The notes under the pieces are model-generated. The model was given only the letters and a program-made list of their open reading frames with translations, had not been told where the DNA came from and searched no databases. Source: a bacterium (GTDB taxonomy: Bacteria > Chloroflexota > Dormibacteria > UBA8260 > Bog-877). Taken from it: 14,108 bases of DNA. Positions 1 to 7,240 of this stretch are shown here, in pieces. A program made the translations under genes and the position numbers. Position 1 is the first letter of the stretch; each line of letters starts with the position of its first letter. The stretch covers positions 1 to 14,108 of the forward strand of contig JAKABA010000090.1 of assembly GCA_021802115.1 (NCBI GenBank), given 5' to 3'.

Positions 1-196
1 TGACATAGCCCGCCACACGACTTTCTCCCGACGGCCTGCTCTCATCCGAGTCGCTCCGGAGAGCGTCAACAGCACTGATTGGGAAGCGCCGCTCCCTTCC
101 GACCCACACGACTTCGATCCTGCCGGTGTCAGCCCATCTGCGAAGCGTCAGGGGATGGATACCCAGACGCCGTGCAGCAGGACCGAGGCGGAGCAT
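1..196 (-). CDS. IS607-family serine recombinase (TnpA), N-terminal part, cut by left window edge
   Basis: The minus strand reads ATG at 196-194 and stays open for 65 codons to the window edge. The product begins MLRLGPAARRLGIHPLTLRR, continues WADTGRIEVVWVGRERRFP, and ends GESRVAGYV at the edge. This is the small MerR-like helix-turn-helix that starts IS607-type recombinases: a HPLTLRRWAD recognition helix followed by the (G)xxRRFP wing. The final AGYV is where the serine-resolvase catalytic domain normally opens with a Y-x-R-V-S motif, so the catalytic serine should lie just outside the window. Known family members cut and rejoin DNA through a phosphoserine link and move the element, and a tnpB gene often follows tnpA; here that would be off the left edge. 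An in-frame ATG at 217-215 is an alternative start, but it lies within the repeat and adds an unusual N-terminus. I cannot tell whether the full gene is intact. Confidence 0.75.
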   Translation of the reverse strand, partial: MLRLGPAARRLGIHPLTLRRWADTGRIEVVWVGRERRFPISAVDALRSDSDESRPSGESRVAGYV

Positions 197-210
197 CTCT
201 GGTCTACTTG

Positions 211-273
211 GCAGCATAGCTATAGCATAGCATTGTTACTAGATTTGGGCTACGGTTCGCTACCCTATAGCCA
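211..273. repeat. AT-rich ATAGC repeat cluster, probable IS607 element end and tnpA promoter region
   Basis: Three copies of ATAGC occur at 216-220, 222-226 and 227-231, with the palindrome GCTATAGC at 219-226. CTATAGC at 220-226 recurs at 265-271. The stretch is clearly AT-rich against GC-rich surroundings and sits immediately upstream of the recombinase start. IS607-type elements have short, imperfect terminal repeats rather than long inverted repeats, and their recombinase binds near the ends. I therefore infer that this is the element end, its recombinase-binding site and the tnpA promoter. The exact junction cannot be fixed without an empty site. Confidence 0.4.
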
Positions 274-1487
274 TCCCGATCCGACGGGCGTCAACTGCCT
301 CGGAAGGTTGGCGGCCGGAGCGAACTGGCGGGGCCTCTCCAGCCTCGCCAGCTACGCCGTCGCCCTCGATTGGATGGGCAACCAGGAAATCGACGAGCAC
401 TTCAGGCCCGCGCGAGCCCGGACATGCACAGCAGCGGAGGCGCGGCGGCTGTCCGGCCTTGACGCCGGATCCGCTCGGCACGCCTTTCCCGCCGGCACCA
501 CGCCCCCCTGGGCGACATCCTTGGGGCACAGCGGCACGCCGTGATCCACGATCCCGCCAGGATCGTCCGACAGGCAACGGCGGCCCGATTCGCGCGCGTC
601 GACGACGTCGACGACGGGTTGGTGCTCGTCTGGGAACACGATGACGTCCCGGTCGCGCGCGGCGTCCTTGTGAAGTGCCGGCGGCGGGGACGCCCCGGAC
701 GGTCGGTGATGGCAGGCCTCTGGAGCCGCCTCAGGACGGGCCAACGGCAGGAGACCCTGTGGATCTTGGCCTCGGCCCCCCGATGCCAGCCGTGTTGCGA
801 CGGGTGACGATGACACCGGCGTATCGCTTTGTCGCCGTGTCTGCTTCCGGTTCGCTGCTCGCCCGGAAGGCTCCCCGGCGTGGTCGCTGACCCGGGGCCG
901 ATTCCCGCAGTAGCCACCCCACCGCGATAGGGTCCCGTCCGAGCGGCCCCGCTCATCGGCCCCAGCACCGCTCCCCCACCAGAGCCACCCCCAGGCGGGA
1001 TGCTCGGAGCTGCTGCGCGACGCGCGCGTCAGCAGCGCCCGTAGCCCTGTGCAGGACCCGGCTCCGAGGCGCGACGCTGGGCTCGCGCGGTGCCGTCCCT
1101 GGACATCGAATCCCGAGTGCGGATCGCTCCCCTCCTTTCCCGCGGCCTCGTCCCACCCCACATCCACGGCGGCACCGCGGCTGACTGTAAAGCCGTTCCA
1201 CACGAACGAGGGGCGCAGCGGCCCAAACCCCAAACTCGGTGGAACTAGTACGACCTCCCCGCTACTCTTGTGATGGCCCCGGCTGCGACACCCTGTGGAT
1301 GTCGGGCCACCGCTCCGGAGTCTCGCCTTCCCGGCAGGGCCCGCTAAGCGGTCCAGATCGTCTGCTACAGTACGGCGTCGAGGAGCGCCTCCGGCCGGCC
1401 GGAGGCCATTCGATACGCCTTGAGCCAGCGGTGGGCATGCTGCTGCCCTCCGCCGCGAGACACAGCGTCGGCGCCCGACGGCGCTAA
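274..1487. other. About 1.2 kb with no convincing gene
   Basis: Open frames exist on both strands here, including a long minus-strand frame at 352-1671 and a short plus-strand frame at 1239-1487. None has a recognisable domain, a good Shine-Dalgarno site or gene-like neighbours, and several frames are open together, as expected by chance in GC-rich DNA. A plus-strand frame around 541-690 reads protein-like for a short distance (for example RVDDVDDGLVLVWEHDDVPV), but I do not recognise it and it does not extend. TACAGT at 1366-1371 could be a -10 element for trpB, but no good -35 accompanies it. The stretch may be decayed sequence flanking the IS607 element. Confidence 0.4.
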
Positions 1488-1501
1488 GAGGGAGGACTGA
1501 C

Positions 1502-2752
1502 ATGCGCTGGACGATGGCATCAGATCGGGTTCCGGAAGCCTGGTACAACGTCGTTCCGCATTTGCCAGATCCCCTGCAGCCTCCACTGCACCCCGGAACT
1601 CGTGAGCCGGTCACGCCGGACCTGCTGACCCCGCTCTTTCCCATGCCCTTGATCCTGCAGGAGGTCTCCACCGAGACCTACATCGACATCCCGGGGGAGG
1701 TCCTCGACATCCTCCGACTCTGGCGCCCCACCCCGCTGGTCCGCGCCCGTCGTCTGGAGCAGGCCCTGGACACGCCGGCTAGGATCTACTACAAGGACGA
1801 GTCGGTGTCGCCCGCCGGTTCCCACAAACCCAACACCGCGGTGCCGCAGGCCTACTACAACAAGGCCGACGGGGTCCAGCGGTTGACCACCGAGACCGGC
1901 GCCGGCCAGTGGGGTAGCGCCCTAGCCTTCGCCTGCTCGCTCTTCGGCATTCAATGCCAGGTCTACATGGTCCGCGCGTCCTACCAGCAAAAGCCCTACC
2001 GCCGCGTGATGATGGAGACTTGGGGCGGCGCCGTGGTCCCCTCGCCGGTGGACCAGCCGGATCACCCTGGTTCCCTTGGCACCGCCATCACCGACGCGGT
2101 TAGGGACGCCGTCTCCCGCGACGACTCCCACTACTCGCTGGGATCGGTCCTGAACCACGTGCTGCTGCACCAGACCGTCATCGGGCTGGAGGCCAAAGAG
2201 CAGCTGCAAATGGCGGGAGAGGAGAAGCCCGACCTGATCATCGGTTGCTGCGGAGGAGGGTCGAACCTCGGCGGTCTGGCGCTGCCCTTCGTCACCGATC
2301 TCGATGTCGAGCTGCTGGCGGTGGAGCCATCGTCGTGCCCCACTCTGACCAAGGGAACCTTCGACTACGATTTCGGCGACAGCGCGGGGATGACCCCGCT
2401 GCTGGCGATGTACACCCTGGGGCACGGCTTCGTCCCCCCATCCATCCACGCCGGGGGCCTGCGCTACCACGGCGACGCCCCCATAATCTCCAACCTCGTG
2501 CGCTCAGGGCGGATGAAGGCGACTGCGTATCCCCAAGGGCCGGTGTTCGAAGCCGCCATCCAGTTCGCCCGCACCCAGGGCCCGATACCGGCACCGGAGA
2601 CGGCCCACGCGGTCCGGGCCACCATAGACCAGGCTCTTCTGGCCCGGGAGGAGGGGCGGGAGAAGGTTATCCTCTTCGGCTACTCCGGCCACGGCTTGCT
2701 GGACCTGCAGGCCTACGACGACTACCGGGCGGGCCGGCTTGAGGGGATGTAG
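1502..2752 (+). CDS. trpB: Tryptophan synthase beta chain, TrpB2-type (PLP-dependent)
   Basis: This enzyme condenses indole with L-serine to give L-tryptophan, using pyridoxal phosphate in the cytoplasm. The 416-residue product is full length for the TrpB2 branch. The extended N-terminus (about 1-75) leads to [12 protein letters not shown]. The PLP lysine is K109 in [10 protein letters not shown], the catalytic glutamate is probably E131 in TETGAGQWG, and the phosphate-binding glycine loop is GCCGGGSN at 248-255. AGGLRYHG at 317-324 and GYSGHG at 393-398 are typical of TrpB2 rather than classical TrpB1. The start is well supported: GGAGG at 1491-1495 lies 6 nt before the ATG. No trpA or other trp gene is adjacent, which is common for TrpB2 proteins; these are thought to use free indole or to partner poorly with TrpA. 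It sits between mobile-element remnants, but the reading frame is undamaged. A serine or threonine deaminase-like activity has been considered for some TrpB2 relatives, so the substrate is slightly less certain than the family. Confidence 0.92.
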   Translation: MRWTMASDRVPEAWYNVVPHLPDPLQPPLHPGTREPVTPDLLTPLFPMPLILQEVSTETYIDIPGEVLDILRLWRPTPLVRARRLEQALDTPARIYYKDESVSPAGSHKPNTAVPQAYYNKADGVQRLTTETGAGQWGSALAFACSLFGIQCQVYMVRASYQQKPYRRVMMETWGGAVVPSPVDQPDHPGSLGTAITDAVRDAVSRDDSHYSLGSVLNHVLLHQTVIGLEAKEQLQMAGEEKPDLIIGCCGGGSNLGGLALPFVTDLDVELLAVEPSSCPTLTKGTFDYDFGDSAGMTPLLAMYTLGHGFVPPSIHAGGLRYHGDAPIISNLVRSGRMKATAYPQGPVFEAAIQFARTQGPIPAPETAHAVRATIDQALLAREEGREKVILFGYSGHGLLDLQAYDDYRAGRLEGM

Positions 2753-2763
2753 GCGGGGCTGCC

Positions 2764-3123
2764 TTGGTGGAGGGCTCTCGGCACGGCTTTCCCCTTTACA
2801 CCCGGTTCAAGGGCGGGATCCCGCGGGCGCCCCGTCTCAGTTGGCCGAGCTCAGTTGACCTGCGGCGGGGTTCCGCCAGCTGGCATCCGACCGTCTGGGC
2901 CACGCCACTGGGGCCGACAATCGGGGCCGACCTCCTCGGCCACTCCAGCGTCCCGGTGACTTTGGACTGGTACTCTCATGTGGCCATGGCGATGCACAAA
3001 TGGGCGTCGGGCGCCCTGGGGGCCGTGCTGCAGGATGATCCAGCCCGCCGGGTTGGATCAGTGGTTGAAGAAACTCCGGACAGGCTCCAGATTGAGATCA
3101 AGACGACCCTCACGCCCTCGTAG
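2764..3123 (+). pseudogene. Tyrosine-type integrase, C-terminal remnant
   Basis: The open frame gives 119 residues, of which about 31-90 match the end of tyrosine recombinases. VDLRRGSAS at 31-39 corresponds to the HxLRH box with the arginine kept but the first histidine replaced. LLGHSSVPVTLDWYSHV at 57-73 carries the second conserved histidine (H60) and the nucleophilic tyrosine (Y70). The segment between the two boxes is altered, and nothing upstream encodes the core-binding domain, so this is a broken fragment and is not expected to recombine DNA. It begins just after trpB without a clear ribosome site, and its stop codon (3121-3123) falls inside the 5' part of the tRNA-Arg gene. Integrases of this family commonly target tRNA genes, so the pairing is probably the scar of a former integrative element. 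The identification of the family is firm; the start coordinate is arbitrary. Confidence 0.7.
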
Positions 3124-3189
3124 CTCAGGGGATAGAGCAGCGGTTTCCTAAACCGCGTGTCGCAGGTTCAAGTCCTGCCGGGGGCACCA
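3114..3189 (+). tRNA. tRNA-Arg, anticodon CCT
   Basis: A complete cloverleaf can be drawn. The acceptor stem GCCCTCG (3114-3120) pairs with CGGGGGC (3179-3185) with one T-G wobble. The D arm is GCTC/GAGC (3123-3126 and 3135-3138). The anticodon stem GCGGT/ACCGC (3140-3144 and 3152-3156) closes the loop TTCCTAA, giving anticodon CCT at 3147-3149, which reads the arginine codon AGG. The T arm is GCAGG/CCTGC around TTCAAGT (3162-3178). The discriminator base is A3186 and the CCA end is encoded at 3187-3189. The integrase remnant overlaps the first ten bases. Such tRNA genes are frequent integration sites. Confidence 0.95.
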
Positions 3190-3536
3190 CATTGCTGATA
3201 TCACATCCATCTCGCACGAGACCCCGGTACACACATCTCTTGCGGACCTGACGGCCAAATTCACGGCCAGTGGTGGCGACTGGACCAGGTGTGCCCCTGA
3301 CTGCCACGGACCAGCCCAGTCTCTCGCGGACAACAGAACAGCGGTTCGCGGGACCGTATCGGGCCTGGGGCAGGTAGTCGGGTGAGTGGGAGGCAAGCTG
3401 GCCAGCGATGGCTGCATAACGGGGCTGCCGCTCTCCAGCACATCTCCTGTTCGGTTGGATGGCATCGGCACATCGGTACAGCGCCGCGCAGGCGGACCGC
3501 TTGGGAAGTCACTGGAGACGCGGGAACCGGAACCGG
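3190..3536. other. Intergenic stretch between tRNA-Arg and the ATPase gene
   Basis: I see no supported gene here. Open frames on the minus strand that run into the tRNA (giving peptides such as PPAGLEPATRGL) are the familiar artefact of translating the complement of a tRNA. No second copy of the tRNA 3' end, which would mark an attachment site, was found by eye. AACCGGTT at 3531-3538 is a short palindrome overlapping the ATPase stop codon and is too weak to call a terminator. Confidence 0.5.
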
Positions 3537-5933
3537 TTACCGACGCAGTCCGGCCAGCCGGAATATCCAGGTCTTGAGCGGGTCGCCCAGGAGCAGGAAT
3601 AGGAGCGCAGCCCCAACCGCCGCAGCCAGGTCGACCGGGCTGATCGCCGCCATAAGCCACCCTCGCCAGGCCATCAGCAGCACCACTGCCAGGGCGGTGG
3701 TGCTGCTGATGGCAAGCCAGCGACTGGGGCGAGAGTGCCAGAAGTGCTGGCGCTCCCTGACCAGGTAGACGGTCGCCTGACCAGAGGTGACCAGCCAGAC
3801 GAAGATCAGGGTCTGCATCTGGGCCAGGGGAAGGTGAAGGTCCGCAGTGCCGAACCACCACAGGCCGAAGGAAAGCAGCACCAGGGGCAGCGCCAAGCCC
3901 AGGCCCGACACCATCAAGTGGCTCACCTGCCACCGCTCCGGGTGACGTGGCGACCGCACCCGATCTGTCGCCAGCGCCATGGTCACGAAGTCATTGGCCA
4001 GCAGCAGCAGCACGACCAGGGTGGGAGTGGTCACGAACCTGCCGAAGACCACCAGCCCGAAGCCCAGGAATATCGCCACTTGAAGGGTCTTGATGATCTT
4101 GTTGAGGGTGTAGGTCAGCATTCGCTGGTGGATCCGTCTACTGACATCAACCCCCGCCACCATGTCCTCCAGGCCTGGATCGGTCAGGACCAAGCTGGCG
4201 GCTGCCTTGGCCACGTCGGTGGCGCTGGCGACCGCGATGCCGACCTCGGCCTTCTTCAGTGCCGGGGCATCGTTCACCCCGTCCCCGGTCATCCCCACCA
4301 CGATCGAGGCATGCTGCAAGTTGGCGATCAGGCGCATCTTGTCCTCGGGCAGGACCTCGGCGTAGACGCCGTACCAGTCGTCTCCGTCCCAGGGGCGCAG
4401 AGCGCGTGCAGGCGATGCCGTGCCCGCGGCGTCCTTCTCAGTCGCTGGTCCCGGGCCCGCCGCGCCGTCCCGCAACACCTCGCCCCGCGCGGCTCTGCCC
4501 TTGATCCCCACCTTGGCCGCAATCGCCGAGGCGGTCGCCAAGCTGTCTCCTGTCAACATCACCACCCGGATGCCCAGGTCATGCAGGTGCGCGATCAATC
4601 GAGCCGCATCCGCTCGGGGCGGGTCGGCCATGGCGATCAGCCCCACCATCTGAAGCTTGCCATCGGGGGAGCCCTGGGCCACTCCGAGGACCCTGGCTCC
4701 GGTAGCCGCCAATTGAGCCACATCCTGCCGGAGCGCGCCTTCGTCGGCGCCTGCCATCTGGCCGACCACCTGAGGTGCTCCCTTCACGACGCGGATAGGC
4801 CCCTCCGGACCCTGCACCGTAGCCTCCGAGCGCTTGGTGGCTGGATCAAAGGGAGCAAAGCTTGTCCGCGTACCCAGCGCCGCCAGCTGCCGGGCCTGCG
4901 CCACCGCCAGGATGGCTAGATCGAGCGGATCCTGGGTCGCCGCGTCACTGGCCCCGGCGGCGGCCATCAGCAGCCGCGCCTCGTCGAAGGCGGCCGTCGC
5001 CAGCAGTGACTCCACGGTCAGAGTGTTCTGAGTGAGGGTGCCCGTCTTGTCGGTGCAGAGGACCTCCATACTGGCGGCCTCCTCGATCGCTGCCAGCCGG
5101 GTCACCAGGACCCTGTGCCGCGACATCTCCTTGCTGCCCAGTGCTGTGGCCAGGGTGAAGGTGGCCGGGAGGGCCACCGGCACAGATGCGATCACCAGGA
5201 TCAGCACGAAGGGGATCATCTCGTGGAGGGAGAGATGGCGGATGAAGCCGTCGGCGATCACCATCACCACGATCAGCAGGGCCAGGCCGATCAGCGCGCG
5301 CACAATGCCGAAGATCAGCCGCTCCATGTTCCCAGGGGCATGGGCGGTGCTGACCAACTCCGCGGTGCGCCCAAAGAAGGTGGTGGTCCCGGTCGCCACC
5401 ACCTCGCCACTGGCCTCGCCCCTGACCACGACCGAGCCTGAGTAGCCCCCCGCTCCGGCGTCGGCGGAGACCGCTCGAGACTCCCCGGTGAGCGCCGATT
5501 GGTCCAGCTCCACCCCTCCATCGACCAGTTTCAAATCGGCGGGGACAATGTCGCCCTGGCGTATGTGGACCAGGTCGCCCAGCACCAGTTGTCCGGCGGG
5601 GACCTGGGTCCAGACGCCGTCCCGCCGCACCCTGGCGGTGACCGTGAGCCGCTGGCGCAGTAGCTCGACCGCCTCCTGGGCGCGCCCCTCCTGAGCGACG
5701 GCCAGGACCGCGTTGAAGCCCAGCAGGACAGCGAAGACCAACGCCTGGACATAGTGCCCCAAGAGCAGTTCGAGCCCCACAGCCAGCTCCAGCAACCATG
5801 GGACTGGAGCCCAGAACTTGCTGGCCAGCATCTTGAGACGGTTGGCTCGGACCTCGGGAATCGCATTGGGCCCGTTGGCCGCGAGGCGGCGTGCCGCCTC
5901 CGCAGAGCTGAGACCAGTTACGGCCGGCCTCAT
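3537..5933 (-). CDS. Plasma-membrane proton-efflux P-type ATPase (P3A type)
   Basis: This is an integral membrane pump that hydrolyses ATP through a phospho-aspartate intermediate, most likely to export protons. The 798 residues show the expected order: cytoplasmic N-terminus, membrane helices near 43-80, actuator domain with TGES at 149-152, helices near 207-262 with the M4 motif PVALPATFT, and CTDKTGTLT with phosphorylated D295. KGAP at 384-387 marks the nucleotide-binding domain. LTGDS (460-464) and TGDGVNDAP (549-557) belong to the hinge region. Helices near 609-785 form the C-terminal membrane part. LANDFVTMALATDRV in M6 carries D648, aligned from memory with the proton-binding aspartate of plant H+-ATPases (AHA2 D684). 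There is no long C-terminal autoinhibitory domain. An Ala/Gly-rich insert lies near 485-515. The ATG at 5933 is preceded by an in-frame stop with no other ATG or GTG between, so the start is likely correct although its ribosome site is weak. The gene stands alone. Confidence 0.92.
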   Translation of the reverse strand: MRPAVTGLSSAEAARRLAANGPNAIPEVRANRLKMLASKFWAPVPWLLELAVGLELLLGHYVQALVFAVLLGFNAVLAVAQEGRAQEAVELLRQRLTVTARVRRDGVWTQVPAGQLVLGDLVHIRQGDIVPADLKLVDGGVELDQSALTGESRAVSADAGAGGYSGSVVVRGEASGEVVATGTTTFFGRTAELVSTAHAPGNMERLIFGIVRALIGLALLIVVMVIADGFIRHLSLHEMIPFVLILVIASVPVALPATFTLATALGSKEMSRHRVLVTRLAAIEEAASMEVLCTDKTGTLTQNTLTVESLLATAAFDEARLLMAAAGASDAATQDPLDLAILAVAQARQLAALGTRTSFAPFDPATKRSEATVQGPEGPIRVVKGAPQVVGQMAGADEGALRQDVAQLAATGARVLGVAQGSPDGKLQMVGLIAMADPPRADAARLIAHLHDLGIRVVMLTGDSLATASAIAAKVGIKGRAARGEVLRDGAAGPGPATEKDAAGTASPARALRPWDGDDWYGVYAEVLPEDKMRLIANLQHASIVVGMTGDGVNDAPALKKAEVGIAVASATDVAKAAASLVLTDPGLEDMVAGVDVSRRIHQRMLTYTLNKIIKTLQVAIFLGFGLVVFGRFVTTPTLVVLLLLANDFVTMALATDRVRSPRHPERWQVSHLMVSGLGLALPLVLLSFGLWWFGTADLHLPLAQMQTLIFVWLVTSGQATVYLVRERQHFWHSRPSRWLAISSTTALAVVLLMAWRGWLMAAISPVDLAAAVGAALLFLLLGDPLKTWIFRLAGLRR
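3670..3713. repeat. Near-perfect 21-bp inverted repeat within the ATPase gene
   Basis: The arms are 3670-3690 and 3693-3713, separated by only AG. The outer 17 bp pair perfectly (GCCATCAGCAGCACCAC with its complement); the inner part continues with one G-T pair and three more pairs. It lies in the coding sequence for the penultimate membrane region of the ATPase (the codons read AISSTTALAVVLLMA), so the peptide is normal for the family. A hairpin this strong inside a coding region is unusual. Whether it does anything cannot be told from sequence. Confidence 0.85.
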
Positions 5934-6148
5934 CGAAGCGGCGGCCTGGGCACCGCCGCCGCCCCCACCGAGGTTGAAGGCCGACCGAGGTCATCCGCAG
6001 CTCGCGCCACCGTGGTGGGAGCGAATGCAGTGTCCAAAATCCAGGGAGCTCCAGGCAGGTCTCCGACCAGACGTACGACGATCCTAGGGTAGCGGGCCAA
6101 GGTCAGGCTCGAATGGTGTCCAGACATCGCCTTCCGTACAGTCCCCAA
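5930..6148 (-). CDS. Possible small ORF overlapping the ATPase start (uncertain)
   Basis: The frame encodes 72 residues beginning MGTVRKAMSGHHSSLTLARY, and its TGA (5932-5930) overlaps the ATPase ATG (5933-5931) as ATGA, the arrangement often seen with translational coupling. I recognise no domain. The third codon positions are not strongly G/C, unlike the clear genes in this window, and the C-terminal third is proline/alanine-rich, so it may be a chance frame. It is listed only because of the exact stop/start overlap. Confidence 0.2.
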   Translation of the reverse strand: MGTVRKAMSGHHSSLTLARYPRIVVRLVGDLPGAPWILDTAFAPTTVARAADDLGRPSTSVGAAAVPRPPLR

Positions 6149-6234
6149 TCAAACCTGACTGTCCCCGGGAACTCCAGGCACAAGCCTGGTCACCTTCTGT
6201 CGATCCACCGAACTCCCTACTACGGCGGGCGCAA

Positions 6235-6262
6235 GCGGAAAATGTCAACGTCTTTGGGACAG
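6235..6262. repeat. Candidate terminal sequence of an IS3-type element
   Basis: The sequence GCGGAAAATGTCAACGTCTT followed by TGGGACAG lies about 25 bases beyond the stop of the IS3-type transposase fragment, where the right inverted repeat of such an element is expected. Its TGTCAAC...GGGACAG pattern resembles ends I associate with this group of elements. No matching partner was found in the window, so the element is incomplete or the assignment is wrong. Confidence 0.3.
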
Positions 6263-6284
6263 CGGTGGTCGGGAAAGTCTGGCG

Positions 6285-6533
6285 TCAGGCCACCTCCTGC
6301 GCCGGGCGGCTAATCCATGCCGCCTCGGGCACCCGGGACGGGACCGCAGGCTTCCGGACCAAGCGCTCGGGATGGGCGGTATAGGCGGCGCTCAGCACCC
6401 GGCTCGGAAAAACGCGTCGCTGCGGGGCCCACCGGTAGTGGACAGCCGCGGGGGTGTGAAAGCCGATGCCGGAGTGGCGATGAGCGCCGCTGTACCAGGC
6501 AAGGAACTGCTGGCAGGAGCGGCGATTTCTCCG
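6285..6533 (-). pseudogene. IS3-family transposase, C-terminal fragment
   Basis: The minus strand encodes SCQQFLAWYSGAHRHSGIGF and continues HTPAAVHYRW...VLSAAYTAHPERLVRKPAVP...EAAWISRP, ending at a TGA (6287-6285). This is the distal part of the DDE integrase domain plus the C-terminal tail of IS3-group transposases (the FxxWYNxxHRHSGIGxxTP signature). The frame stays open to about 6635, but upstream of 6533 the peptide no longer resembles the family. The DDE residues D and D and the orfA partner are absent. A run of nine C at 6554-6562 lies just where homology is lost and may mark a frameshift. It is a dead remnant and cannot act as a transposase. Confidence 0.75.
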
Positions 6534-6924
6534 CCTCCAACCGCGCCTGCAGGCCCCCCCCCTCGCTGTAGGTCTGTCGGCCCCTTCAACTACAGAACAC
6601 TTCTCGGAACCCTGCTGGCAGCCCTGTGTGGTCACAGTGGGAAGGCATCTGGCGGCACGACCCGGTCAGCCAGGAGTCATGACCACCTGGTAGACGATGC
6701 CAGCGGTGACCAAGTCAGCGCTCGTCGGCACCAGCCGGCTCCTCACTGCCCTGCATGCGCTGGACAGCCAGTCACTTGCCGGTGACCGGTCCGTGCGCGA
6801 GGTCATCGAGGGCGCCGCGGGCGGCAGCCGCCACCTGCGGCCCGTAGACGGCGAGTACGGCTGGATCATCGGGAACGGCAGGATGAGCGCTGAGCCCGTA
6901 GCGAGCCTGGCTTCGCCCGCCGCG
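6534..6924. other. No intact gene; probable decayed coding sequence
   Basis: Short frames exist on both strands, but none is recognisable. On the minus strand, the frame used by the short ORF at 6925-7086 remains open beyond its stop for about 40 further codons (DPAVLAVYGPQVAAAARGAL is part of it), ending in a TGA at about 6790. The peptide is protein-like but has no start signal. A plus-strand frame beginning at 6697 has no ribosome site and no domain. The stretch reads like broken genes beside the IS3 fragment. Confidence 0.35.
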
Positions 6925-7086
6925 TCACGCCGGGCAGCGTCCGGAAGCCTTCTCCATGGCGTCTGCCACAGCTGCGTCGAAGTCCTCCTCGCTGAGCCAC
7001 GGACGACGGTCAGCGAGGCGCCGGCGGGCGGGTTCCACCCTGCCGGAGACCGATGCCGTCAGGCGCGCACCGGCAGGCGTGAACAC
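6925..7086 (-). CDS. Short hypothetical ORF downstream of the GntR gene, probably a remnant
   Basis: A 53-residue frame from a GTG at 7086 encodes a peptide containing LTASVSGRVEPARRRLADRR and PWLSEEDFDAAVADAMEKAS. The C-terminal part is an acidic amphipathic helix of the kind seen at the end of many small bacterial proteins. I cannot name the family. Just upstream, in other minus-strand frames near 7150-7220, SDLLVATEIWG and ARERLSSLVAAGN look like pieces of a helix-turn-helix split by frameshifts. The whole stretch may therefore be one broken small DNA-binding protein gene that once followed the regulator. Confidence 0.25.
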   Translation of the reverse strand: MFTPAGARLTASVSGRVEPARRRLADRRPWLSEEDFDAAVADAMEKASGRCPA

Positions 7087-7240
7087 GGCCGCGCCACGCC
7101 GCGGAGGGCTGGTCCGGCTCCTTCCGGAGGCACCAGTTTCCCGCCGCCACCAGCGAGCTCAGCCGCTCCCTCGCAGCCCCAGATCTCCGTCGCCACCAGC
7201 AGGTCTGACGCCGGTCCGACCAAGAGGGTGCTGCCTGGCC

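Noticed and set aside
155..544. Plus-strand frame of 129 codons
   Set aside because: It runs antisense through the better supported recombinase start and the AT-rich element end, with no ribosome site or domain.
590..620. GTCGACGAC tandem repeat
   Set aside because: There are only two copies, and this is common in high-GC DNA encoding Asp-Asp-Val; no array is present.
1239..1487. Short plus-strand frame ending just before the trpB ribosome site, with a CDGPGC motif
   Set aside because: I considered it as a leader peptide or zinc-binding protein, but the cysteine pair alone is not enough, it has no run of Trp codons and no attenuator hairpin pair was seen.
352..1671. Long minus-strand open frame of 439 codons
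   Set aside because: It has no domain, overlaps the trpB start, and other frames are open in the same stretch, as expected in GC-rich DNA.
3125..3307. Minus-strand peptide containing PPAGLEPATRGLG over the tRNA
   Set aside because: It is the standard artefact of translating the complement of a tRNA gene; the tRNA-Arg explains the sequence fully.
3735..4919. Plus-strand open frame of 394 codons
   Set aside because: It is the antisense shadow of the ATPase gene; His/Gln-rich composition is typical of such shadows.
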